Below, piece after piece: positions 11,652-22,351 of a DNA stretch of 64,000 nucleotides. The translations under genes were made by a program, and so were the position numbers. The notes under the pieces were generated by a model. That model saw nothing but the letters and a program-made list of their open reading frames with translations. It made no database searches and had not been told where the DNA came from. Source of the DNA: Lingula anatina (Eukaryota > Brachiopoda > Lingulata > Lingulida > Lingulidae); NCBI RefSeq assembly GCF_001039355.2, contig NW_019775759.1, positions 148,791-212,790 on the forward strand. Reading direction: 5' to 3'. Position 1 is the first letter of the stretch; each line of letters begins with the position of its first letter.

Positions 11652-14600
11652 ATGATGTTATGTTATAGGGTATTTCTGCTTGTATGTCTGGCGGTGGCAC
11701 AAGTTATAGGTATGTCAAGATTGTACGCAGGTATTTGATACAGAGGGAGATTTTCTTAATTACGATATGTATTAGTACATGTGTAATTCTGTTGAGAATT
11801 GTACTAAGTTCTGTTTGTCCGCCATAGGAAATCCATTGGTTCCTCTGTATTGATCATGATAAGAGTAATGATGTTGAGACCCTTACTGACCAAAATGTCT
11901 CACAATAGAAGACTGGATATTTTCATCATTCAATGACAAACTTTTAATAAAGTCAAAAAAATTAGTCTGCACTCAAAAATAACAATGTTAAAAATATTCC
12001 ATATTAAGCGTAAACCCTGAATAGAGGTCATTCACCTGGATAGCAATCGAAATATAAGAGGAAAACACTATTTCAGCATTAAGCTGTTGAATGAAGAAAA
12101 ATTACTTCGTTCTTATAACAAAACAAAGCTGATGAAATTCTACTCTGGGTGACATCCTTTGTTTTCATCAATTGTTTATTCATTTGTTTTTTTAAGTTCA
12201 CCATGATGTGACATTTAGAGGGGCACGAGCAGATAAGACTATACCCGCATGTAGCAATTTTAACACTGTGACATGTTGTAATAAGTACCTCATTAATTAA
12301 CATGAATTTAAGTACCACTATCGGTGTTTCATCGTCACTGTTGGTTCAAATACCGACAACAATACTTCATTAAATATGGCCTACATTTCAAGTTCGTACC
12401 CGCGTACGCTTGTGACTATCACTCGTAGTGTATTTTAATACATTAAAATGGGCATATAAAAACAATCAGGGTTACGCTGATCAGGAGTATAGGTTCATGT
12501 AACGAATTGTTCTGACTCGTGCTCCGGTGCACTTCCGGAAAAACTGCAAGGAAATGGAACCAAAACATTTGACAGGGAAAAAAGGTAATGTAACCACTCG
12601 AGTAACGTTATATAATAAATAGTGTTTCTACGTCATTCTCCTTAAACGCTGAAAACCAAAAAGGCAGCATCAGGATTTTACTGCTCTCTGTGTGTGGGTG
12701 TGTCGCGGGAGCGGGGGGGTGGGGGGGGGGTGGGGGTGGGGGGTAATGCATGACACAGTAGACGAGGATACTTTTAATTTGATATGTAAGACAAAGAAAT
12801 TAATAATATGCTTGGTTTTGTCTTGTTTAGCTAATTATGTCTGTTTTTGAAAGAAAGGGTGGGGGTTATATGCATGAGACACTAGACGAGGATAATTTCA
12901 ATTTGATATCTAAGACAAAGAAATGACTAATATGCTTGGTTTTGTCTTGTTTAGCTAATTATGGCTGTTTTTGAAAGAAGGGGGGGGGGGTAAATGCATG
13001 AAACAGTAGACGAGGATAATTTCAATTTGATATCTAAGACAAAGAAATGAATAACATGCTTGGTTTTGTCTTGTTTAGCTAAATATGTCTGTTTTTGAAA
13101 GAAAGGGTGGGGGTTATATGCATGAGACACTAGACGAGGATAATTTCAATTTGATATCTAAGACAAAGAAATGACTTATATGCTTGGTTTTGTCTTATTT
13201 AGCTAATTATGTCTGTTTTTGAAAGAAAAGGAAGGAGAGGGGGCGTGTCTTTGTGCCTCCTGGCTTCAGCGTTGATTGGATGCACTCTTCGTGTAGATAC
13301 ATTGCTTCCTGGCAAAGCATTAAAGGAAGTTTTGGTGATAAAGATACTTACATAACACAGAGACCTAATTTTTACTGAAATGTCCCCATTTTTTGCATAA
13401 ATACCAACGCATACCCTCTACCAGGGCCAAACATTGATTTGTGTACTAGATATTCAAAGATATGTATCCGGTTAAATATACACACATTTTATTAGAATTT
13501 ATAATGACTAAACCACTAAGCAAACCTGACACAAAATTGAGAAAACTAACATTTTTGAGATCGCTTTATACATTAAACTTTTTATATGCAGGAGACCAAA
13601 CATATACAATACGCGTAAAGACTGGAGATAACTTTGGTGCAGGAACAGACGGAGATGTCTTGGTCACTTTATACGGGACACAAGGGGAATCCAGTGAACA
13701 GGAACTGGACACTTTCATCAATGACTTTGAAACAGGCAGGTAGTATACAGTTCTTAGACAATTCTTTAATGTTTTTCTTGTATAAATGCTTGTTTATAAA
13801 TTTATTTTTGTGATCTCGTGATGAAAAGCAGAAAAAACCCTGAAAGCTTTGAATTATATTTAATGTAATATGTATCATAAGTATTTTTTTCAGTATAGCA
13901 CAAATTTCATGCCTGACGCATAGTAAACAGAGGTTTAGTTAAACTGCAAAGAAGTTGAGGAAGCGTTTATTAAAAGTATAACAAAAATGGAAGTAATCAT
14001 TAGATAGCACACATTCACGTATAGTCTGTCTATAGAATTTACGTTATGTCCCGGCGAACACAATGATTCATAGAATATTTTTTTTATTTTCATTTTTTCT
14101 TGTAGAACAACAGTAAATAAACTAATATACTGTACAGCATTGGTCAAAAAGGTTGTCCCACCTCATTTCTATGTACTTTTATTTACAAATGATCACCTCA
14201 CAGCTGTAAATTGTTAGAAATAGTGCTTTTTATTACAGATACCGTGTCTAACATGATTAATGGTTTAAAAAAATACAAAATAGTCGTGAAAATATACATA
14301 TTTTATACCATTTAGTCAAATTTATAAGAGGTACCCCCTCAAATCCACTGTTTCACTGTGACTTCTGCAGATGTAAAGAAATGTCAATAAAATTGAAAAG
14401 ACGCCATCAAATGTCCCCAAATTCACAGACAATTAGCATTAGGGTGTGCTCGTTAAAGATCACGTGCCTAACAGCGTGTGCGTCTACCGCGTACTGCAAT
14501 TATCTCCTGTAGACAAGCCTTCAACATGGGTAACAATTCTGTTATGTGGGATATTGTCCCATCCATCCTAAAGAGCGTGGCGGATTTGGTCAAGATTATT

Positions 14601-15791
14601 TGGGAATTGGTTCTCCTCTGCAGTGCATATTCCAATTCATGCCACAGGTGTTCAGTAGGATTAATATCAGGACCCAAAGACTGTTGGCCAATCCTCAGAC
14701 CCCTGTGTTTCTGCAACAAATCGTTTGCCAGACGAGAGCTGTGAGCAAGTGCGTTGTCACAATGAAGCCAGTAGCATCCCTGAGGTCACCTCTTGCAAAT
14801 GGAGTGAGATTTCTGTTGAGAATGTTACATTAAAATGCCCCTGTTACGTTTTGTTCCAAAAGGAACACTGTACTAATACCATGGGCTTGGAATGTTCTCC
14901 AAATGCGGACTGATCTAACACCTCAGGCGATATTATCCTACACACACCCTTCCAAGAGGCATTTTTTAACATGTCTATGGACCCTCTTTGACCATCGATG
15001 GGATACAAGAAATAATTTGATTCTGCATCAAAATAGACTTCCTTCCAGTGATGGATGGCCAGGTTCAGGTGCCTGTGGGATCACTGTACGTAGCATTCTC
15101 AGCTGATATCTCATTCCATCTTCAAGAACTGACTTTGGGGTTAATTCCAGGCTTTATCATGACTGCACACTTGCTCACACCTCTCGCCTGGCAAGTGTTT
15201 GTTGAAAAAACACAATGCTCTAAGGATGGAACCACCATCTTTGAGCCCTGATATTAAACTTACTAATCAACTGTGACATGAATTGGAGTGTGCAATGCAA
15301 AGGAGAACCAACCCCATAAAAACGTGGACCAACTCCCCCAACTTGTTTTAAAAAGAATGGGACAATATTCCACAAAACAGAATTGTTACCCGTGTTGAAG
15401 GCTTGTCGCGCCGTCTACAGGGGATAATTGCAGTACGCGGTAGACGCACACGCTGTTAGGCACGTGATCTTTAACGAGCACACCCTAATGCTAATTGTCT
15501 GTGAATTTGGGGACATTTGATGGCGTCTTTTCAATTTTATAGACATTTCTTTACATCTGTAGAAGTCACAGTGAAACAGTGGATTTGAGGGGGTACCTCT
15601 TATAAATTTGACTAAATGGTATAAAATATGTATATTTTTACCTCTATTTTGTATTTTTTTAAACCATTAATCATGTTAGACACGGTATCTGTAATAAAAA
15701 GCACTATTTCTAACAATTTACAGCTGTGAGGTGATCATTTGTAATTAAAAGTAAAAATTAAATGGGGGTGGGACAACCTTTTTGACCAATG

Positions 15792-15840
<49 letters not shown>

Positions 15841-18800
15841 GTGGAACTGAAATTAAATTTTGTTCATTGCAGTATAGGAGTTTATAACCTGACAACCAAG
15901 AAAACACTTGGTGATGTGCGCTGCATACGAGTTAATTTTAAACACCGTGCACTGTTCGATGATTGGAAGCTGGTAAAAGTAAGTTTGATGAAAATTAAAA
16001 TATTTTTGCATTGCTATGGTACAAGTTACCCATTATACCTGTTAATATGATTATAAAACGGATTCTTATACTTAGAATCGTTACCGGCGTAAAAATGACA
16101 TTTTGCTTTTGAGGATAAACAGGTTCACGCTAATCTTTTCTCTTTTCAATTTGTTTTATTCGTTCAATTCCGTGACAGGGTAACATTCGCAGAGATGAGG
16201 GGCAAATATATTTTTGTGATATAAATTCAGCTGGGGTATTGGTAACAATTATAATGTGAAATATGTGTAATTTCTTTGTCTGTTATCAATTTTAATATGT
16301 GTGCTTTGTTTTGTTCCATTGATTTTATTGTTTTGTTTTGAAATGTGCCATTTTTTCGTTTGTTGGTCGGTAGGAGCCTTCATAAGGAATGTTACGACAA
16401 ATCTTTTGATACGGGCACATCCCTTAAAAATCATATTTTTTAAAATAAAACTTTAAGAAAAATAAATCACATCGGGTGATGTGAATCTGTCAGGGAAAAC
16501 ACCTAGACATGTCACCCTTGTCAGACAAAAGCGTCAGAGCTCAAGATAATGAAAAAAGTCATAAAATATATGTGGAATCATTTCCTTCTTTTTAAATACA
16601 GACTTGACAATTTAATATGAAATATTTCAGTTTCAAAAAAAAAAAAAAAAAAAAAAAAAAATCAGACCTCATATAAGACGTGAATGGAGAAATGTGTAGT
16701 CAGGTGTGTCTCTACCAATTACCTGACTACCATGTCTGTTGCACTGCTGCGCTGTGTAATATATAGTGATCTAATTGGGTAGTGCTCCTTTAGGCTGGTG
16801 AAAGCTTGGCTTTGGGGAAGCATGGTTCTGTCAAAAAAGTATCCATATGTCGGCAACTACCACAAAGAAGAATTTGAAAATTTGCATACATGCTGTCGGT
16901 TTAGTAGTGCGTAAAACGAGTAAAGTAGTGTTTTACAAGACTGTCAATCTGTGCCAGAACAGCGCAAAAAGTCAGACATTGCCATGCAGGTTATTCTGTC
17001 ACACGGAACGGTCCGCAAAGTTTTATAGAGTTATGCTCAAACTGATGTCCCTACACAGAGGCCACACCCAATGTAATCGAGATCTAACCACCAGGGTACA
17101 GGCCTCACTGTCCTAACTGATATACTGCTGCAACTACACAAACCCTACCAATTCCGTTCGGTAAATAGGGCAAATTACCACCAGAACGCGTTTTTGAAGG
17201 CCCTTATTGAACACTAGACAGATTTAGCAGGTTAGAACACCAGACGACCTCTGAGGAAGCCATTGTAAACAGCAAAACATCGTCGTCTTTTTCTCTTATG
17301 AATTGGGACCGTGACCGTTTCTGGGTAGAACACTGAAACCACGTTGCTTTCTTTACTGAGGTCAAATTTCACCTGTACACCTAAAGTAGTCAGTTTGGAG
17401 TTTACGGACATCCTGAAGAGGCCTGCGACGAAGCGTGGCGCGTGGACTGAGGTCATTGACAGCGTCAGTATTTGGAGTGAGTATCACATTGGTGCCAAAA
17501 CACCAATGGTCGTCATCCATGAACACTTGAACCCCGTCAAATACAGGAATAATCTGGGAACCGCTAGACTACCAATTGATAGGGGGCACCTTAGGAACAA
17601 TTTTAGGCTTATTATCTAAACACTGTTTTTACAGTGTGTGAAAAATAACCTTGATAATATTTAAAATGATCATAGTCGTGATTTTGCCATTACATATTTC
17701 AGATAAGTGTCGAAGGAGCAGGAGTGACAGTCACATTTGACTACAACGGCTGGCTCAGAGATAACAAAACACTTGACATATTCAACGGCAAGTTTACGCT
17801 AATATAACATTTTTAGCTATTGAACTTCAGGTTTCATGATTATGAAGACACGAAATTAATGATTACTAAATTAACGATATATACTTCATGACTGATCGGT
17901 ATTTCTATGCAACTTGAGCCTGCATGCGTATGGTATTATCATAGACATAGCATACATTTCCTAAAAAACCCAACGGTTGAATATAAAGACTAACACTTTG
18001 CATAGTTAGGATGGTGGGTACATGTTTTTAGCAACACTTAGGATAGAAGCTGACTGGTAGGTAATAAGGGGAACTGATTTTAATGAAAGGACAAAATAGA
18101 AAATACGATAGATGTGATACAAGCAATGACCTGTTTAAATAGGACATAAAACATAACGTGTGTCATATGACTAACCAAATAATAAAAATAAGAATTTCTA
18201 TTGACTAAAATAGAAAAATTCAGACCCACTGCTGAGATTTTATACCGCGCGACCTGCCATACAATATAGGATTAAGGTTTATAACTGTTTAATTTAAATG
18301 CTGTTATTATGTATTTTATTTTATTTTCATATACATTTTATTGCCTCAGAATTTCTGTTAACAATTACTCTCTTTAATGATTTTATGTCAAATGTAAACG
18401 AAAGATGAGAATAAATAAATAAATATAATCTTTCGAGAGATGCAACTTGTATTTGTATGCTATATAAGTGTTAGAATGAAAAAAGGAGTATCTCAAAACA
18501 ACAACAGGTATATGTGTACTCGAAGGAAATTTAGCTATGATTTTCATTGAAATACTGTAATATAGCATTGTCAACAACAGCTGGTGAAAAACATATAGAG
18601 GCCATTCAGAATGAGAAGAGGCGATTGCTAGCTAGGCCAAATATGGCGGAAATATGGCGGACCTCCTGTAATGGTCTCTCCGCCTCTCGCAAGCCTCCCC
18701 ACGCGTCGTCCCTGCAGGGGCACAGTAATTAAATCTCAGCTCAATTCAACCGGTCGAGGAACAACGCGTGGGAGTCGTGTGAGAGGCGGAGAGATCATTA

Positions 18801-20726
18801 CAGGATTAAGCGGTCTTCCTTTCATGTAGGTACGCCATATTTAGGTCATGGCCTAGCTAGCACTCGGTTCTTCTCATTCTGAATGACCTCATATTGTTCA
18901 AAGTTACTGGGGTATCTATATTTGATTTCCGTTTTAACAATTATAAGAAAGTTTATCATTATGTCTATAGCAAGAAAAACCCAGCTCCATGATACAATTA
19001 ATACTTTAGCCAAAGGCTAACTTTGAGAGTAAGTTGTATAATTCCTAACTCCTAATGCAGACCTATGTAGGGTTAGAAGTACACGTATATCCTTATATGA
19101 TTTACTTTTACTTAAAAGGTGACGGAGGGTGCAAGGACAACTCCTGTGATTGTTTAAGAGTGGTCCGTGGTGGAGGATATTGTTATACACAATCATATAT
19201 TGACCTTTGTCCATGGTCCTGTTTCAGCTGTAGCAGTAAGTGGAATAATGCTGTAGATTGTTTTCACATATTGTACACGGCTAACAAAAAGTATAACGAT
19301 TCCGGAAGATCTATGCATTTATTATGAAATGTTATGATATGAAATCATTGACACTATTGAACTGAATTAAGTTGAGAATGTATACTATCAGGTAGATCAC
19401 ATTAAACATTAAATTACATGCCAGTGACATTTTTGCTTAAAAATGAGCAGGGATTGATGTGGCTTGCGGGTTATTGTGAACAATCTATATAGAAACACAT
19501 CATCTATCGATGACTCAATTCAACAGAATACTATTATTTTAGCTACAACGACAACAACGACAACAACGGCAACTATTCCAACGACAGCTACGTATACTGT
19601 TCACTCAGATAAATCATCCTTCCCAACGACAACTACTGTACCATCTATTTCGTCATGGCAGCCGAATGTGAAAGTTATCGAAGCACACACAGCGTCTGTT
19701 ATATCGATACACGAGACATCACCGTTCAGGGCTTCAAAGGCCCAACAAGAAACCTCAGCCACAGCTGACATCGTGGACATCACTCGGGCCTCAATACCTG
19801 AAACAACTGTTGGATTACTAAAAGAGAGTAGGTCTATAGAGGCAGGCAAGCCTTCCCTCATCAACCAAAGTGAGTTCTTTCCAAACCACCATATTTCATG
19901 ATAAATTCTACATAGTCTTTCTCTTTCACAAATAATAATAGTGAATAAGATTTAAAATAAAAGGATATTTTTTGTTTCCTTACGAGAAACATACAAGTAT
20001 TAATTCAAATATACAGATGATAACTGAAATTGCGAGTAAAATAGAATCTTTAAAATAGAAGTTTCATTTTTTATGATAAAAATATCGCCACTTTTCATAT
20101 TTCTCTATCTTTCAACCGCCCCCATCTCTCTTTCTTCAATGCCCCATTCATTCTATCTCAGCACGTTTTCAGTTTTTTTATATCATTTAAATGATATCCT
20201 AATTTGTTTCAGGTTTTGGTCTGGGCTTTGGTGTAGGTGGCGCGTCAGTCTTGAGCATTGTTGGTGCTGCTGCTGCTTTTATGTCCTGTTACAAGAGAAG
20301 GTATGTATTTCAAAGTCATATAGATGCTTTAGTTATAACTAATATTCATCCATAACTTCATTTTTGCAATTGGCCAGTGATGTCACTAAAAAAAACCTAG
20401 CATTATCATTTCTGGCACTTACCTAGGGCTGAATTGTAAAAAAAGCGCCATTGAAACGTGTTCATGTTTTCATCAAGTTTTTATTTATTAATTAATTTAT
20501 TTATTTATTTATTTTTTGAAATGTTGAAACAAAAACCAATAACAAATTCGTCTGGCAGATGCTTCATTTCTGTTTCAGAAGGAAGGGCACCAAAGAGAAG
20601 ACCTCTGTTCATACGCCACTTGAAAAAGACGCAGACGAGAAGGACCACGTGTATGAACTTAACATAACGCCAGGCATTGTGGAGGAACCATACACTCAGT
20701 TAAATGTCGAACTTAGCAGGCATTAA
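11652..20726 (+). CDS. Gene A: PLAT / ShK-like / Thr-rich stalk type I membrane protein
   Basis: Eight exons: 11652-11709, 13592-13739, 15873-15978, 17703-17787, 19119-19235, 19543-19869, 20213-20300, 20579-20726. The phases agree and give 358 residues. In order: signal peptide (MMLCYRVFLLVCLAVAQVIG); PLAT domain (about 21-132; motifs YTIRVKTG, GTDGDVLVTLYGT, FDDWKL); a seven-cysteine ShK-like module (about 133-171; CDC, CPWSC); a Ser/Thr-rich stalk (about 172-280); one membrane helix rich in Gly/Ala (about 284-303) followed by CYKRRRKK; and a 50-residue tail with VYELN and PYTQLNV. The start is chosen because the ATG opens a clean signal peptide ending at a phase-1 donor that fits the next exon. 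The fourth intron uses a GC donor (17788-17789), which the phase requires and which gene B has as GT. AATAAA follows at 20879. PLAT domains bind lipid or protein partners. A surface receptor or adhesion role is inferred. Confidence 0.85.
12000..12180. repeat. Fragment of the inverted-repeat element found at 27390-27840
   Basis: The stretch contains CTGAATAGAGG, TTCACCTGGATAGC, AGCTGTTGAATGAAGAAAAA and AACAAAGCTGAT in the same order as the right arm of the gene B intron element (about 27655-27860). It is one degraded arm, in the first intron of gene A, with no coding potential. Confidence 0.55.
12732..13228. repeat. 124-bp tandem repeat, four copies
   Basis: The marker ATGCATGA recurs at 12746, 12870, 12994 and 13118, an exact 124-bp period. 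Each unit carries GACGAGGATA, CTAAGACAAAGAAAT, TGCTTGGTTTTGTCTT and a G-rich junction of variable length. The array is intronic in gene A and is not coding. Confidence 0.85.
14135..15795. mobile_element. Foldback Tc1/mariner derivative in gene A
   Basis: Inverted ends read CAGCATTGGTCAAAAAGG, next to TA dinucleotides. The arms are several hundred bp long: about 14135-14830 is the reverse complement of about 15100-15795. Both arms carry the same degraded C-terminal piece of a Tc1-like transposase. On the minus strand at 14468-14719 the motif PDINPTEHLWHELE is readable; its Glu corresponds to the last catalytic residue of the DDE family. No complete transposase exists. It sits between the two PLAT exons at 13592-13739 and 15873-15978. 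A (TA)n run at 15793-15838 follows. Confidence 0.75.
15793..15838. repeat. (TA)n microsatellite
   Basis: About 22 TA units lie immediately right of the Tc1-derived foldback element and end 35 bp before a PLAT exon. The array is probably an expanded TA target site. Confidence 0.85.
18594..18894. mobile_element. MITE-like inverted-repeat element
   Basis: The left end reads GAGGCCATTCAGAATGAGAAG and the right end is its near-exact complement (CTTCTCATTCTGAATGACCTC). Inner arms are also inverted (GGAGAGACCATTACAGG-like blocks around 18665-18690 and 18785-18805). It has no coding capacity and is intronic in gene A between the last PLAT exon and the ShK-like exon. Confidence 0.7.
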
Positions 20727-20835
20727 GTTATACACAACTCAGAAAATGGGAAGAAAAACAGACATTGCTTGTAGCTATGTGCTCTTAGATCTAAATTTGA
20801 ATGAATCTGTTTAAACTGTGTATGTTTTTTATTCA

Positions 20836-20871
<36 letters not shown>

Positions 20872-21524
20872 CCATCTCAATAAATAGTCATTATTTAAAC
20901 AATTTATGAACTCCTGGTGGGGTAGGAGATAGAAAATCAAAATAGCAATCTATTTATCAATATGTTTTTAAAAATCTCTCATTTTAATTAAAATTTAATC
21001 TTCGGTTTCGGTGTATATGAGAGTTACTCATGATCAGTTCTTTCTTTTAAGTGTGTGTGACTCTCAACCCAGTGCTTTTCTTTGGAAATAAAAAGGTGAT
21101 GATAAAAACCTTTCAATGCTTGCAAACGTGGTGCAAACATTATGATTCTAGTTAATGATACGAAATAGGTTAGGCTGGTTATTTATTGACTCGCCCTCGT
21201 ACGTAAAGGAAGTTATTATTGTTAAAATTATTAGGATAGTGAGTTTATATAATAAAAGCGGCCTTGTTTGGCCAAATCACGAACACACGATAGTCTTTGT
21301 TGCCTTCTCTTTTGTTATGAACGGGACTATGCAAGTTTGTGGTGCACTGGGATGGAGGAGACATAAAATAACGTTAATCATTAATATGCCAGGTCATGGT
21401 AGTTATCGATACACATTGTATATAGAGCCGCACTTTGTGAAGTATAGGGAATATCATATTGTATCACAGAGGTCGGGCACGTTATCCAAGCATCCCAAAA
21501 GATAAAACGTGATACAAATTACCC

Positions 21525-22054
21525 TAAAGAATTAAATTATTAAGCGAGAGGGTCAACGGTGTTTGCTTGTAAAAGGTCGCGTGGCCACATTATTTGTTTA
21601 ACACATGTATGTGCAGTGGAAACCGAAAACGCTATTAAATATGAAACAGAACAAACGCAAGACGATAGTTACACACTCAAATAAATTACACCACAAATGG
21701 GACCGTTAATGGATAATCTATGATAACTGCTACAGTATTAAATCCTAAAACACACAATGACATTCAGCAGCGGCCACATGCATCTCCCTTATCTTATGAG
21801 ATACCCTTTACCCTCATTCTTCCTTATAAAAGCAGCATAACGTACGAGCCAAAGGTGACAAATCCAACCATATCTTGTGTACCAGGGCCATTCATATTTA
21901 ATTTAAATTATCACCGTCTTCCATATTACATTTTCTCAAACGAAAAAAAAAATCCGTACCCCCACTCCCCGCCATGAGGAAAATATTGGATCTACCAGCG
22001 ACATGACCGCGACCACTGGTTTAGCTAAATAATGCTGTTGTTGCATGGCCTCAC
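21525..22054 (+). promoter_or_regulatory. Duplicated promoter region of gene B with TATA box
   Basis: TATAAAA lies at 21825-21831, inside a block that matches the gene A promoter at 10735-11190. Similarity extends leftward to about 20870, matching 10280 onwards, so the tandem unit includes 3' flank plus promoter. It is cut off by the n at 22055. Confidence 0.6.
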
Positions 22055-22055
22055 N
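22055..22055. other. Assembly gap (single n)
   Basis: A lone n interrupts sequence that up to this point parallels the gene A promoter. After it the similarity is lost until the second exon of gene B at 22352. The signal-peptide exon expected here is not present, so the n probably stands for a longer unsequenced gap. Confidence 0.7.
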
Positions 22056-22351
22056 GTATATATAGCTGGACTCTGATAAGGAGTAACCAAGGCATACCTG
22101 ACACGAATATGTTGGGAAAATTATGATTGGTTTTTGAGATCATTTCAAGGAAAATGCTAATATTTTTAGTCTTGCCATTTGAAGTTGTTTTCTACCGTGT
22201 AATCCAAAGGCGGTACAGGCCAGTTTTGATTAAAACCATGAACAAAATACATTAAATCACATTTTCGATATTTTTTTAATATGGTTCATATAGCCAAGAC
22301 CCACTTTAAAGCACTGGACATCCAATTAAACAAAAACTTTTTTATGTGCAG

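Noticed and set aside
14468-15251. Several open frames as possible host genes
   Set aside because: They are pieces of a degraded Tc1-like transposase in the arms of a foldback element, with no complete frame.
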